64,000 bases of DNA from assembly GCF_000278255.1 (NCBI RefSeq), contig NZ_JH725084.1, positions 118,759 to 182,758 of the forward strand, in the 5' to 3' direction. Shown here one piece after another: positions 1 through 10,622 of the stretch. A program made the position numbers and the translations under genes. The notes under the pieces were generated by a model, which saw only the letters and a list, made by a program, of their open reading frames with translations, did no database searches and was not told the origin of the DNA. Position 1 is the first letter of the stretch, and each line of letters begins with the position of its first letter. This stretch comes from Bartonella melophagi K-2C (lineage in GTDB: Bacteria > Pseudomonadota > Alphaproteobacteria > Rhizobiales > Rhizobiaceae).

Positions 1-1
1 A

Positions 2-343
2 GAAAATATAAAAAATAAAGAAAATATACTTACTGATATCATAACACAAACCAATGCTTATACTGATATGAAATTTAACGCTTTAAGCTCTGAGATTGAA
101 AAAGCCCAAAAAGAAGCAAGACAAGCGGCAGCTATTAGTTTAGCCGTATCTAACTTGCGCTACAGTAATACAGCTGGCAAATTCAGTATTGCATTTGGTA
201 GTGGTGTATGGCGTGGTCAATCTGCACTTGCTTTTGGAACTGGTTATATGTCTGAAGATGGAAAGGTACGTTCCAACTTCTCCGTTACCACTTCTGGAGG
301 TCACTGGGGTGTGGGAGCAGGATTAAGCTTAGCATTAAAATAA
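2..343 (+). CDS. Trimeric autotransporter adhesin, C-terminal end (partial)
   Basis: The reading frame is open to the left edge, so this is the 3' end of a larger gene. The last ~60 residues are a YadA-type membrane anchor: a short alpha-helical stretch rich in Glu, Lys and Ala, then alternating Gly/Ser/aromatic strands (SIAFGSGVWRG, SALAFGTGYMS, RSNFSVTTSGG, HWGVGAGLSLAL). In this family three such ends form one 12-stranded outer-membrane barrel that carries a long surface stalk and head. In Bartonella the full-length relatives are BadA/Vomp adhesins. The final residue is Lys, not the aromatic residue common at outer-membrane protein ends. Which adhesin this is cannot be told from the anchor alone. 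The stop codon shares its last base with the next start. Confidence 0.85.
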   Translation, partial: ENIKNKENILTDIITQTNAYTDMKFNALSSEIEKAQKEARQAAAISLAVSNLRYSNTAGKFSIAFGSGVWRGQSALAFGTGYMSEDGKVRSNFSVTTSGGHWGVGAGLSLALK

Positions 344-915
344 TGATGAAAAATTGGACAATTATTGCAGGTTTTTTGTTTGTTCTTGTTTTTTTAGGAA
401 AGGCTGTAAGCTTTGCTGAGGAGCAAGATAGTGTTTACACAGTGCATCCACCGCAATTGTCAGTGCCCGGTGGGAAGCCTGGTGAAACACGCCGGATTAT
501 TATGCAATTTGATTATTGGACATTAATTTGCGATGAAAATAAAACAATAAAACAAGGCGTCTGTAATGTAACTCAGACAATTTATGATGATAAAGAAGGT
601 AACAAGGTTTTTAGCTGGTCTCTTGTTTCTACGAAAAATGGTCAACCAGTTATGCTGTTACGAACATTGCCAAATGCTAATATAAATGCTCCTATTCAAG
701 TATTTATGGAAGATGTTAAAAAGCCGCTTCTGATTAGTTATAAGCAGTGCACTCAAGAAATCTGCCTAGCGCAATATCCTGTAGGGCCTGTTTTAATGAA
801 ACAGATAGGTAAGGGTAGCAATGTGCGCATTTCTTATCAGCTTAAAGAGGGAAAAGCGCTTTCCTTTGTGGCGCCATTTAAGGGTCTGAGTGAAGCGCTT
901 GTCTCTTTGCAATAA
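343..915 (+). CDS. IalB-family secreted protein
   Basis: This 190-residue protein has an N-terminal signal peptide (hydrophobic core at residues ~6-20, probable cleavage after SFA at ~25). The mature part has the IalB-family pattern: D-x-W-x-x-x-C followed by a second Cys (WTLICDEN...GVCNV) and a later Cys pair (QCTQEIC), probably two disulfides. The same pattern occurs in IalB at 11252-11809. Family members are periplasmic or envelope proteins; IalB is linked to erythrocyte invasion in Bartonella, but the role of this paralogue is unknown. Its ATG overlaps the adhesin stop (TAATG), which suggests translational coupling. A second ATG follows directly at 346. Confidence is high for the family and low for the function. 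Confidence 0.85.
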   Translation: MMKNWTIIAGFLFVLVFLGKAVSFAEEQDSVYTVHPPQLSVPGGKPGETRRIIMQFDYWTLICDENKTIKQGVCNVTQTIYDDKEGNKVFSWSLVSTKNGQPVMLLRTLPNANINAPIQVFMEDVKKPLLISYKQCTQEICLAQYPVGPVLMKQIGKGSNVRISYQLKEGKALSFVAPFKGLSEALVSLQ

Positions 916-1740
916 ATAACAATCAAAAAATATGATTTATTGGCAGAATCATAATATATCAATTATTGAATTTCATTTTATACAAAATTATTAGTAATTG
1001 AGTTTTTATAATGTAGTGCACCATAGAGACGATTTTTTTCGAATAATGTATTATTTTTTGAGAATGAAATCGCATAAACTTTTTTATATTTTTTAATTAT
1101 TGCAAAACATTTTAAGCAATTATTGTACGATAAAAGCTTACTATTCTACTGAATATAGCCAATTATTCAATAATTTTTAGTAGGATTGTAACTTTAAATT
1201 AGAGATTGTGAATCAAGCAACAGAAGTGTGTTGTACTTTTTGAGACTTGGCACATTAATTAGTTAAGTTAAATATTCGCACGATCGTATTTTTTATGTTG
1301 AAAGCAGATCGTCAAGAATTGTATGCCTTGATATTTTTCAAAAATGCTTTTTGCATTTGGCCAGGCGGATTACAATTTGAACATTTCTTTTTATTGGTGT
1401 TATTTATATTTTCCAGGTATTTGAAAGTGGGGATGTAAGTTTGAGTAATTGTTAAAATCGTTAAAATGAAAAGATTTAGCCCATAATCTGAGGTTTTATA
1501 TTTTAGAGCTTCTGGAGTGCTTACTGCTTTAAGGAGGAATATAGCTTAATTTAGTGCTTACAATCGAAATACATGATTTAGCATAGGTATAACTATAAGA
1601 GATTAGTTTTAGATATTTGGGAATAATATAGGAATTATTTTGTAATAAAGCGCTTATTGTCATGAGAGACCAGAAAACAAGAAATTAATTCTTGCAATGG
1701 TCTAGAAAGAGCAAGTTTAATTTTAGGTTTCTGTGTAACT

Positions 1741-1779
1741 TTAAACTTTATTTGAAAAGTTTAACCATTGCTAATGGTT
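1741..1779. repeat. Two adjacent perfect hairpins upstream of rlmE
   Basis: TTAAACTTT (1741-1749) pairs with AAAGTTTAA (1756-1764) across a 6-base loop. Next to it AACCATT (1763-1769) pairs with AATGGTT (1773-1779) across a 3-base loop. The two share their junction bases, so they would be alternative or stacked structures. No T-tract follows, so they do not look like a simple terminator. They could be part of a leader RNA or a regulatory site. Confidence 0.4.
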
Positions 1780-1830
1780 GAGAGTTTCTAACTGTGGGGT
1801 AAGAGAGAAGGTACTTTGGTGGCATTGCTG

Positions 1831-1846
1831 ATACACTGTGGTGTAT
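1831..1846. promoter_or_regulatory. Inverted repeat upstream of rlmE (possible operator)
   Basis: ATACAC-TGTG-GTGTAT is a perfect 6-base inverted repeat with a 4-base centre, ending about 66 bases before the rlmE start. Placement and symmetry would suit a repressor site or a small hairpin. No known factor was matched. Confidence 0.25.
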
Positions 1847-1912
1847 AGGTAGTCATAAGAAAAGAGATTTTAAGCGTTAGTAATTATCAGAATATAGAGA
1901 TAATAAACGACC

Positions 1913-2629
1913 ATGAAAAAAACTATAAAAACATCGACAGGTGGACGTGGTGGTGCAGGGTCACATGAATTATATCAGCGAGTCAAAAAGAAAGCAGGGA
2001 CCATTAAAGCCTCGTCACGGCGATGGTTAGAAAGGCATTTGAATGATCCTTATGTTCATCAGTCGAAAGTGGATGGTTATCGTTCACGTGCTGCTTATAA
2101 ATTAGTTGAAATTAATGAACGCTATAAGATACTCAAAAAAGGTCAAAAAATTATTGATTTAGGAGCAGCTCCTGGGGGGTGGTGCCAGGTGGCGGCACGT
2201 ATAGTTGGGTCAAATGATCAACGCCCTAGCGTAGTTGGAATTGATTATTTACGCGTAGATCCGCTACCTGGAGTTGTAATGTTAGAAATGGATTTTTTTC
2301 ATGAAAATGCACCACAACAATTGATAAGTGTTTTAGGGGCAAAACCAGATGTAGTTCTTTCTGATATGGCAGCGCCGATGACAGGCCATCGTCAGACAGA
2401 TCATTTGAGGACAATTTATTTATGTGAATCTGCTGCTGATTTTGCTATTTCAGTTCTCAAACCTGGTGGGCATTTTTTAGCAAAGACTTTTCAAGGAGGG
2501 GCAGAAAACACTCTTCTTACGAAATTGAAACAGAATTTTAAAACAGTTCATCATGTTAAACCACCTGCAAGTCGAGCAGAATCAATTGAGCTATATCTTG
2601 TAGCTCTTAAATTGAAGGAGAAGACCTAA
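1913..2629 (+). CDS. rlmE: 23S rRNA (uridine-2'-O-)-methyltransferase RlmE
   Basis: RlmE (FtsJ/RrmJ) methylates the 2'-O of U2552 in the A-loop of 23S rRNA, a late step in 50S assembly. The 238-residue protein has a basic N-terminal extension of ~45 residues, then the family signature with the catalytic Lys in SRAAYKL, the SAM-binding loop DLGAAPGGW, the catalytic Asp in VVLSDMAAP, the Lys in FLAKTFQG, and the Glu in [11 protein letters not shown]. This completes the K-D-K-E tetrad. The ATG start lies just after a purine-rich stretch. It is followed after 182 bases by obg, another 50S-assembly factor, though a shared transcript is not evident. Confidence 0.95.
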   Translation: MKKTIKTSTGGRGGAGSHELYQRVKKKAGTIKASSRRWLERHLNDPYVHQSKVDGYRSRAAYKLVEINERYKILKKGQKIIDLGAAPGGWCQVAARIVGSNDQRPSVVGIDYLRVDPLPGVVMLEMDFFHENAPQQLISVLGAKPDVVLSDMAAPMTGHRQTDHLRTIYLCESAADFAISVLKPGGHFLAKTFQGGAENTLLTKLKQNFKTVHHVKPPASRAESIELYLVALKLKEKT

Positions 2630-2793
2630 ACACAATAATAATTCTTTTTGTTAAAGGAGTTGGAAATTATTTTACTGATTTGAATATAAAAAATATTTCC
2701 AAATAGCTTTGAATAATATTATGTGTGGTTTTCTTTTTATGGATGGAAAACTGGTAAAGTTAATCCATTTTCTATAAAAATAAATGTAATTAA

Positions 2794-3834
<1,041 letters not shown>

Positions 3835-3839
3835 AAAAG

Positions 3840-4985
3840 ATGGCGGTTGGATTGCAAAAACTTGAGCAATATAAACGCATTGTAATTAAAGTTGGTTCTG
3901 CACTTTTAGTTGACCCTCAAATAGGTTTACGCGTTGAATGGCTTCAAAGTTTGATAAGTGATATTGTTGTATTACACCAAAAAGGAGTTGAAATTTTATT
4001 GGTGTCTTCTGGTGCTGTTGCTTTAGGGCGAACATTATTACATCTTCCTAACAGTATTTTAAAATTAGAAGAAAGTCAGGCATGTGCTGCTTTGGGGCAA
4101 ATTGAACTTGCCAAGGCTTATACTGATATTCTTGCTCAACATGGTTTGAGAACAGGCCAAATTTTGCTAACATTATTCGATACAGAAGAACGTCGGCGTT
4201 ATCTCAATGCACGTGCTACGATTAATACGCTTTTACGCTTTAGAGCAATACCTGTTATTAATGAGAACGATACCATAGCAACAAGCGAAATTCGTTATGG
4301 TGATAATGATCGTTTAGCAGCACGTGTCGCAACTATGATGGGTTGTGATCTTTTAATACTTTTATCAGATATTGACGGCCTTTATACACAATCACCTCAT
4401 CTCAATCCAAACGCTGAATTTATTCCTTTTATCGCATCTATTACAAGTGATATTGAGAAAATGGCAGGTGGTTCTGATTCACTTCTTTCTCGGGGTGGAA
4501 TGAAAACAAAACTTGATGCTGGGAAAATAGCTAATTCGTCAGGAACGGCTATGGTCATTACTTCGGGAAAGCGTATGAGTCCTCTTTCCACGCTTGATCA
4601 AGGAGAACGTAGCAGTTTTTTTGCTCCAAGTAAAAAGCCAGTCAATGCGTGGAAAACGTGGATTTCCGGTAATTTAGATCCATCTGGTATTTTAACTGTT
4701 GATCAAGGGGCTGTGAAAGCTCTTAGATCTGGAAAGTCATTATTGGCTGCGGGGGTTGTAGCAGTTAAGGGAGTGTTTTCCCGTGGAGACACAGTCGCAA
4801 TTGTTGATGAAAGTGGAGTTGAGATTGCCCGCGGTCTTGTAAATTATGACAAAGATGAAGCAGCAAGCATTATAGGACGTAAAAATGAAGAAATAGAACA
4901 CATTCTCGGGTATGAGTCACGCTCTGCTATGGTGCATCGCAATGATATGATTGTACGTAATTTGGTTAGTTTTCTTAAAAGCTAG
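3840..4985 (+). CDS. proB: Glutamate 5-kinase
   Basis: ProB phosphorylates L-glutamate to gamma-glutamyl phosphate, the first and feedback-inhibited step of proline synthesis. At 381 residues it has the long bacterial form: an amino-acid-kinase domain (residues ~10-270) with [10 protein letters not shown] at the nucleotide site, VSSGAVALG, and [20 protein letters not shown]; then a PUA domain over the last ~80 residues. Five bases separate it from obg, and proA follows 39 bases downstream, so the two enzymes that hand on the unstable acyl phosphate are cotranscribed. Confidence 0.96.
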   Translation: MAVGLQKLEQYKRIVIKVGSALLVDPQIGLRVEWLQSLISDIVVLHQKGVEILLVSSGAVALGRTLLHLPNSILKLEESQACAALGQIELAKAYTDILAQHGLRTGQILLTLFDTEERRRYLNARATINTLLRFRAIPVINENDTIATSEIRYGDNDRLAARVATMMGCDLLILLSDIDGLYTQSPHLNPNAEFIPFIASITSDIEKMAGGSDSLLSRGGMKTKLDAGKIANSSGTAMVITSGKRMSPLSTLDQGERSSFFAPSKKPVNAWKTWISGNLDPSGILTVDQGAVKALRSGKSLLAAGVVAVKGVFSRGDTVAIVDESGVEIARGLVNYDKDEAASIIGRKNEEIEHILGYESRSAMVHRNDMIVRNLVSFLKS

Positions 4986-5024
4986 TTTTAATGTATTGAT
5001 TGCTTTTGATAAATGGATAATTGC

Positions 5025-6281
5025 ATGACTTTAAAAGAAGAGATGAAAGCCATAGGGCAAAAGGCGCGTAATGCTGCTTCAAAGCTTGCAATTCTTTCTG
5101 CTGAACAAAAGAAAAATGCATTGGAAATGATAGCTCTGAGTTTAGAAGCTCAGTCAAGTGAGATTTTACGTGCTAATAGTCAAGATTTAGCAAATGCAGC
5201 TCAAAATAATTTAAAGCCAGCAATGATTGATCGGCTAAAGTTAGATGAATTACGTTTGCGCACAATAATAGACAGTGTCAGACAGATTGCACATTTTCCT
5301 GATCCTATCGGACAAGTGATAAGCGAATGGACACGCCCCAATGGGTTACATATACGCCGTGTACGAACACCGCTTGGTGTGATTGGTATTATTTATGAAA
5401 GTCGACCAAATGTTACAATTGATGCAAGTGCTCTGTGCTTAAAATCTGGAAATGCTGCAATTTTGCGTGGTGGTTCAGATAGTTTTCATTCTGCATATGC
5501 TCTCTATTTAGCGTTAGTAAAAGGGCTAGAGAAAGCTGGTTTACCTAAAGACGTTATTCAAATGGTTAAAACCACAGATCGTGCTGCTGTCGGAGAAATG
5601 CTCAAGGGATTGGATGGCGCGATTGATGTGATTATACCTCGTGGTGGAAAAAATCTTATCGCACGTATTCAATCTGATGCGCGTGTTCCTGTTTTTGCAC
5701 ATTTGGAGGGTCTTTGTCATATTTATATTGATAAATCAGCAAATTTAGACATGGCACGTGATATTGTGTTAAATGCAAAATTGCGACGTACAGGTGTGTG
5801 TGGAGCTGTTGAAACAGTTTTAATTGACCACCAGGCATTAAACAAATTTCTTCCTGTTCTTACTGCTTTACATGAAAAAGGGTGTGAAATTCGTGCGACA
5901 GAAGATATTGTTTCAATGATGCCAGAAGCCAAACTAGCACATGAGGAAGATTGGTCTTATGAATATCTTGATGCAATTCTTTCTGTCAAAACAGTTGATA
6001 GTGTAGAAGGAGCCATTGCGCATATTAAACATTATTCATCAGGACATACTGAGTCGATTATTGCTGAGGATATGAAAGCGGTGGAAATATTTTTTAAGCA
6101 TTTAGATTCAGCTATTTTACTTCATAACGCATCAACACAATTTGCAGATGGAGGTGAATTCGGTTTTGGAGCAGAAATTGGAATCGCAACAGGAAAAATA
6201 CATGCACGTGGACCAATTGGTGTTGAACAATTGACGTCATTTCAATATCAAATTACAGGAAATGGACAGGTTAGACCTTGA
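5025..6281 (+). CDS. proA: Gamma-glutamyl phosphate reductase
   Basis: ProA reduces gamma-glutamyl phosphate with NADPH to glutamate semialdehyde, the second step of proline synthesis. The 418-residue protein is of normal length and shows family motifs: [32 protein letters not shown], the catalytic cysteine in [11 protein letters not shown], and [12 protein letters not shown] 5025 (MTLKEEMK) is chosen because it fits the family start; ATG 5013 would add four residues. The stop codon overlaps the upstream in-frame TTG of nadD, so the nadD coding frame is contiguous with this operon. Confidence 0.96.
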   Translation: MTLKEEMKAIGQKARNAASKLAILSAEQKKNALEMIALSLEAQSSEILRANSQDLANAAQNNLKPAMIDRLKLDELRLRTIIDSVRQIAHFPDPIGQVISEWTRPNGLHIRRVRTPLGVIGIIYESRPNVTIDASALCLKSGNAAILRGGSDSFHSAYALYLALVKGLEKAGLPKDVIQMVKTTDRAAVGEMLKGLDGAIDVIIPRGGKNLIARIQSDARVPVFAHLEGLCHIYIDKSANLDMARDIVLNAKLRRTGVCGAVETVLIDHQALNKFLPVLTALHEKGCEIRATEDIVSMMPEAKLAHEEDWSYEYLDAILSVKTVDSVEGAIAHIKHYSSGHTESIIAEDMKAVEIFFKHLDSAILLHNASTQFADGGEFGFGAEIGIATGKIHARGPIGVEQLTSFQYQITGNGQVRP

Positions 6282-6304
6282 ATCAATTCCGATGGGAAAA
6301 TTGT

Positions 6305-6898
6305 ATGCCACATATCGAAAGGTCGAATGTTGTTGGCCTGTTTGGTGGTTCATTCAACCCACCACATGCTGGGCATATTCTTGTTGCGAAAACTGCAATT
6401 CGGCGTTTACGTCTTGATCAGTTATGGTGGATGGTAACTCCAGGAAATCCTTTAAAAGATTGTACACAATTACCATCTGTACACGAAAGAATGCGACTAA
6501 GTTTTGAGCTTATTGATCATCCAAAGATTCGTGTTACTGGTTTTGAGAAGGAGATAGGCAGCACGATATCGGTGGAAACGATTACTCATATTCTTGCACA
6601 TTATAGAGGGATACGTTTTGTATGGGTTATCGGTGCAGATACTTTAGCAACATTTCATCATTGGCATCGGTGGCGTGATATTATATCTATGCTTCCTATT
6701 GCGATTGTTGATCGCCCTTCGGTACGTACACCAGCGCTTTCTTCTCCTGTGGCACGAACTTACCGTTATTTTCGTTTGGATGAAAGAAAAAGTGCACTTT
6801 TACCTTTTATGTCGCCACCAGTCTGGACTTATTTGCATGGACCTTTATCTTTTCAGAGTTCAACACAACTTCGTTTAAAAGAAAATAATTTTTCTTGA
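6305..6898 (+). CDS. nadD: Nicotinate-nucleotide adenylyltransferase
   Basis: NadD transfers AMP from ATP to nicotinate mononucleotide, making deamido-NAD. The nucleotidyltransferase signature GLFGGSFNPPHAGH lies near the N-terminus, WVIGADTLATFHHW follows in the middle, and SSTQLR near the C-terminus matches the family's ISSTxIR motif. ATG 6305 with an upstream GATGGGAAAA stretch is preferred; a TTG at 6278 overlapping the proA stop would add nine residues. The protein is then 197 residues, normal for the family. It sits between proA and rsfS, the common rhizobial order. Confidence 0.93.
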   Translation: MPHIERSNVVGLFGGSFNPPHAGHILVAKTAIRRLRLDQLWWMVTPGNPLKDCTQLPSVHERMRLSFELIDHPKIRVTGFEKEIGSTISVETITHILAHYRGIRFVWVIGADTLATFHHWHRWRDIISMLPIAIVDRPSVRTPALSSPVARTYRYFRLDERKSALLPFMSPPVWTYLHGPLSFQSSTQLRLKENNFS

Positions 6899-6956
6899 AC
6901 ATTTTATAAGATTCTGCAAATCTCTGTAGGAAAGTTCCTTTTTTTCTATATTTCGA

Positions 6957-7400
6957 ATGATAAGAAAGGGTATCAACCTGGAAAACAACTCACAAAAGCA
7001 CCATCATTTCGCGGAAGTACCGGGAAAAGAAAAACTTTTTTTAGTATCTGATGGTCTTAAAATTATTCTTAATAGTTTAGAAAATGCAAAAGCAGAAGAT
7101 ATTGTTTCTATTGATATTCAGGGCAAATCATCTTTAGCTGATTATATAGTTATTGCTTCGGCGCGTTCGCAACGTCATGTGTCAGCTATTGCTGATCATT
7201 TGTTATCGACTTGGAAAGATAGTGGATACGGCAAGGCAAAAGTAGAAGGGCTTTCTACGGGTGATTGGGTATTAATTGATACGGGAGACATTATAGTTCA
7301 TCTTTTTCGTCCAGAAATTCGTGCTTTTTATAATTTAGAAAAAATATGGCTTGCTCCAAATTTGGACGATATAAAGACGATTGTCTTTGGAGACGATTGA
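6957..7400 (+). CDS. rsfS: Ribosomal silencing factor RsfS
   Basis: RsfS binds ribosomal protein uL14 on the 50S subunit and blocks joining with 30S when nutrients run short. The 147-residue protein carries the DUF143/Oligomerisation domain, with KAEDIVSIDIQGKSSLADYIVIASARSQRH, here read as two stretches (residues ~45-60 and ~61-75), then VEGLSTGDWVLIDTGDIIVHLF and the Tyr/Leu-Glu-Lys-Trp C-terminal region. About 35 N-terminal residues precede the conserved domain and vary in the family, so the ATG used is plausible but not certain. It lies directly before rlmH, the classic nadD-rsfS-rlmH cluster. Confidence 0.93.
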   Translation: MIRKGINLENNSQKHHHFAEVPGKEKLFLVSDGLKIILNSLENAKAEDIVSIDIQGKSSLADYIVIASARSQRHVSAIADHLLSTWKDSGYGKAKVEGLSTGDWVLIDTGDIIVHLFRPEIRAFYNLEKIWLAPNLDDIKTIVFGDD

Positions 7401-7401
7401 T

Positions 7402-7884
7402 ATGCAAATTTCTATTTTTGCTGTTGGACGCATGAAAAAAGGAGCTGAGCAGACACTAACTCATCGTTATTTGAATCGTTTTTCGAAAAGTGCTGGAGTT
7501 GTTGGATTTCATTTAAAAAAAATGCAAGAAATATCGGAAAGTCGTGCTCAAACAGCGTGCCAGCGCATGGAAGAGGAAGGTGCAAAACTTTTTGAGGCTT
7601 TACCCGAAAAGTGCCGATTAATTGTATTGGATGAGCGTGGAAAATTAATTTCATCATTTGCTTTTGCTGAAAAGTTGGCGTTTTATCGCGATGAGGGTGT
7701 TCGTGATTTAATAATCGCCTTAGGAGGGCCTGATGGACATAGTGAGCGCGTTAGAAATCGCGCTGATTTTCTTTTATCTTTTGGTTTTATGACATGGCCA
7801 CATCAAATTGCACGTATATTACTTACAGAACAGCTTTATCGGGCTGTAACAATTATGAGTCATCATCCATATCATCGTTTCTAG
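7402..7884 (+). CDS. rlmH: 23S rRNA pseudouridine-1915 N3-methyltransferase RlmH
   Basis: RlmH is a small SPOUT methyltransferase that modifies pseudouridine 1915 in helix 69 of 23S rRNA on the assembled 70S ribosome. The 160-residue protein starts MQISIFAVGRMK, has LIVLDERGK in the middle, the SAM-binding knot with ALGGPDGHS, and the C-terminal HPYHRF tail that forms part of the active site. ATG 7402 follows GGAG at the right spacing; an in-frame TTG at 7381 lies inside rsfS and is rejected. The start lies one base after the rsfS stop. Confidence 0.95.
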   Translation: MQISIFAVGRMKKGAEQTLTHRYLNRFSKSAGVVGFHLKKMQEISESRAQTACQRMEEEGAKLFEALPEKCRLIVLDERGKLISSFAFAEKLAFYRDEGVRDLIIALGGPDGHSERVRNRADFLLSFGFMTWPHQIARILLTEQLYRAVTIMSHHPYHRF

Positions 7885-8010
7885 CTTTTTATGTGATTTT
7901 TAGCATCTATTATTCCAATTTATTATTAATATTGTTTTAGTTGACACCGTTTAAAGCATTTTATTTGATATGATTGTGCTTAACAATTAGGTAGATGAAG
8001 CAGATTCTTC

Positions 8011-9264
8011 ATGAAAAAATGCAATATTTTATATAAGCCATATATGATATTTATGGTACTGGTGTTGAGTATAGGGTCTTACTCATCTGTATCGTGTGCT
8101 GAAGATAATGATAGTCGTGAAGCAGCGCATAAAATGTTGATAGAAATTCGCCAAAATATTTCTGTATCACGTGAGCGTATTGCTTTTCTTGATCGTCGAG
8201 TTACTCGTTTAAAGAAAGATCAACGGACTTTGACTGATGAATTAATAAAAGTAGCTAAAACAGAATATGATATAGAGCGTAATATTATTGAAAAAAAAGA
8301 AAAGCTTGAGGAACTTATAAAACAGCAGGCACAAATACACAAAAATTTAAAAAACAATCGTACTGAATTTGCAGAGGTATTAGCTATTTTGGAACGAATA
8401 GGGTTAAATCCACCTCCTGCTATTATAGTGCGGCCTGAGGATGTACTAGCTTCTATACGTAGTTCTGTGCTATTGGGATCTGTCATTCCTAAGATGCAGG
8501 AGAAAACACTGGTTTTATCCGCTAATCTCAAAAAATTGACTGATTTGAGCTACTCCATTACTGCAGAATGTACGGCTTTGAGAGATGAAATGCAAAATCA
8601 AGCTGAACAGCGAAAACATTTAGAGCTTTTATTAAATGAAAAAGCAAAATTACAAAAAAAATCGGAAAAAGAACTTATAGAACAACGACAAAAAAATAGT
8701 GTTCTTTCTAAGAAAGCACAGTCTTTGGAAGAATTAATTTCACAACTTGAGCATGAATCACAGTTTAGTGCGGATTCATCAACACAAATGCAGAAAAATA
8801 TTCGATTGTTAGAAAAGTTTAATTTTGAGCGTCAAAAAGGCTCTTTGCTTTTACCTGTATCGGGGAAAAAAATTCAGCGATTTAATAGCGGTTCTCATAC
8901 TACGCGCTTTGGTGAAATAATTGAAACAGAACCAGCAGCTTTAGTAACAACCCCTACAAATGCTCTTGTTGTTTTTGCTGGGACATTCCGTTCTTATGGG
9001 CAGATAATTATTCTCAATGTTGGAAGCGGTTATCATATCATTCTTGCTGGGATGGAAAAAATAAATGTAACTCAAGGACAGTTTGTTTTTGCGGGTGAGC
9101 CTCTTGGGGTGATGAGTACACAATTTGTTGCAAGCACAGTTACATTAGATATAGGTAAAAATGCTCTAATGCTTTACATTGAATTTAGAAAAGATGGAAA
9201 ACCTGTGAATCCAACTCCTTGGTGGCGGACTGAAAAATTGAAAAGGGACCAAAATGATTCGTAA
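8011..9264 (+). CDS. EnvC-like murein hydrolase activator (degenerate LytM domain)
   Basis: Envelope protein with an N-terminal hydrophobic signal (residues ~9-30, ending SVSCA), a long coiled coil from ~35 to ~270 rich in Lys, Glu, Gln and Leu, and a C-terminal LytM/M23 fold (residues ~290-405). The LytM zinc motif HxxxD is absent, and the second motif reads GYHIILAGM instead of HxH. This is the pattern of EnvC/NlpD-type proteins that activate amidases instead of cutting peptidoglycan themselves. It overlaps ctpA by 11 bases, a pairing common in alphaproteobacteria. The likely role is control of cell-wall hydrolysis at division. Confidence 0.85.
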   Translation: MKKCNILYKPYMIFMVLVLSIGSYSSVSCAEDNDSREAAHKMLIEIRQNISVSRERIAFLDRRVTRLKKDQRTLTDELIKVAKTEYDIERNIIEKKEKLEELIKQQAQIHKNLKNNRTEFAEVLAILERIGLNPPPAIIVRPEDVLASIRSSVLLGSVIPKMQEKTLVLSANLKKLTDLSYSITAECTALRDEMQNQAEQRKHLELLLNEKAKLQKKSEKELIEQRQKNSVLSKKAQSLEELISQLEHESQFSADSSTQMQKNIRLLEKFNFERQKGSLLLPVSGKKIQRFNSGSHTTRFGEIIETEPAALVTTPTNALVVFAGTFRSYGQIIILNVGSGYHIILAGMEKINVTQGQFVFAGEPLGVMSTQFVASTVTLDIGKNALMLYIEFRKDGKPVNPTPWWRTEKLKRDQNDS

Positions 9265-10564
9265 AGTTGTTTTTTTAGTTGTTGGGGTGTTGCTCAGTGC
9301 CAGCTCGATGATTGTGGTACAATCTGTTTCTGCAAATAATGAAAATAATACTTATAAACAACTAGCTATATTTGGTGATATTTTTGAACGAGTGCGCGCC
9401 CAATATGTGACAGTTCCGGATGATAAAAAGCTTGTTGAAAATGCTATCAATGGTATGCTTTCATCGCTTGATCCACATTCTTCTTACATGGATGCTGAGA
9501 AAGCCAAAGACATGAGGGATTCCACTAAGGGGGAATTTGGCGGCCTTGGTATTGAGGTGACTATGGAGAAAAACTTAATAAAAGTTGTGTCTCCGATAGA
9601 TGATACACCTGCTTCAAAAGCAGGTATTTTAGCAGGGGATATTATTTCAAAAATTGATGGCAAAGAAACGAACGGTCAAACATTAAGTGAAGCTGTCAAT
9701 AAAATGCGGGGTGCCGTTGGAACACCAATTACGCTGACAATTATTCGCTCTGGTGTTGATGAACCGTTAGAAATTAAGATTATTCGTGATATTATAAAGG
9801 TGAAAGCAGTAAAATATCGTATTGAAAATGATATTGGTTATTTAAGACTCATTCAGTTTAGTGAGCAAACTTTTGTTAATCTTAAAGCTGCAATTAAAGA
9901 TATTCAGTCTAAAATTCCTCAAGATAATTTAAAAGGATATGTTCTTGATTTACGGCTTAATCCTGGTGGTTTATTAGATCAGGCTGTAAATGTTTCAGAT
10001 GCTTTTCTCAATAAAGGTGAGATTGTATCGACACGTGGTCGTAAAAAAAGTGACGTGATGAGATTTGACGCTAAACAAGGTGATATAATTAATGGGAAAC
10101 CTCTTATTGTTCTCATTAATGGTGGTTCAGCTAGTGCCTCTGAAATTGTTGCAGGTGCTTTACAAGATCATCGTCGCGCTACAATTTTAGGAACACAATC
10201 TTTTGGAAAAGGATCTGTTCAAACTATTATTCCTTTGGGTGAAAATGGTGCTTTACGCTTAACAACAGCACTGTATTACACGCCATCTGGTACATCAATT
10301 CAAGGAACCGGAATCACACCAGATATTATTGTAGAGCAGCCATTGCCTGAAAAATATAAGGGTTATAATGTAACGCTTGGTGAATCTGAATTAAAAGGGC
10401 ATATTAAAGGGAAAAGGGAAAGTGATAAGGGTTCGGGTTCAGCTGCTTTTGTTCCGAAAGATCCTAAAGATGATGTTCAATTGAATCAAGCTTATAAACT
10501 TTTACGGGGTGAAATAGTAAATGCAGCATTTCCACCAGATCCTAATAAAGGTATTTTAAAGTAA
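9254..10564 (+). CDS. ctpA: Carboxy-terminal processing protease, S41 family
   Basis: Periplasmic serine protease that trims C-termini of exported proteins. The 436-residue protein has a signal/anchor segment (residues ~4-27), a PDZ domain (about 85-170, with GGLGIEV and GDIISKIDGKE), and the S41 catalytic domain. The nucleophile Ser lies in GGSASASEIVAG and the general-base Lys in SFGKGSVQT, giving the Ser-Lys dyad; LRLNPGGLLDQAV precedes them. It overlaps the EnvC-like gene and is followed after 58 bases by rppH/ialA, the arrangement described for the Bartonella invasion locus. Regulation is not visible apart from the operon-like spacing. Confidence 0.95.
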   Translation: MIRKVVFLVVGVLLSASSMIVVQSVSANNENNTYKQLAIFGDIFERVRAQYVTVPDDKKLVENAINGMLSSLDPHSSYMDAEKAKDMRDSTKGEFGGLGIEVTMEKNLIKVVSPIDDTPASKAGILAGDIISKIDGKETNGQTLSEAVNKMRGAVGTPITLTIIRSGVDEPLEIKIIRDIIKVKAVKYRIENDIGYLRLIQFSEQTFVNLKAAIKDIQSKIPQDNLKGYVLDLRLNPGGLLDQAVNVSDAFLNKGEIVSTRGRKKSDVMRFDAKQGDIINGKPLIVLINGGSASASEIVAGALQDHRRATILGTQSFGKGSVQTIIPLGENGALRLTTALYYTPSGTSIQGTGITPDIIVEQPLPEKYKGYNVTLGESELKGHIKGKRESDKGSGSAAFVPKDPKDDVQLNQAYKLLRGEIVNAAFPPDPNKGILK

Positions 10565-10622
10565 CAATAAATATTTATAATCCACACTTTTTATAGGTTG
10601 TACTCTTTTAAGAGGTTATTCA

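Larger units (their letters stand above)
916..1912. other. Long AT-rich intergenic spacer
   Basis: About 1 kb without a supportable gene on either strand. It is very AT-rich and its frames are short and broken. No tRNA-like or other RNA gene was recognised. Two adjacent hairpins and one inverted repeat lie in its last 170 bases and are listed separately. It may be decayed coding DNA next to the adhesin locus; no ancestral gene could be recognised. Confidence 0.6.

Noticed and set aside
916-1912. Possible tRNA or regulatory RNA gene in the 1-kb spacer
   Set aside because: No T-loop GTTCGAAT-type sequence or cloverleaf was found; only short hairpins are present.
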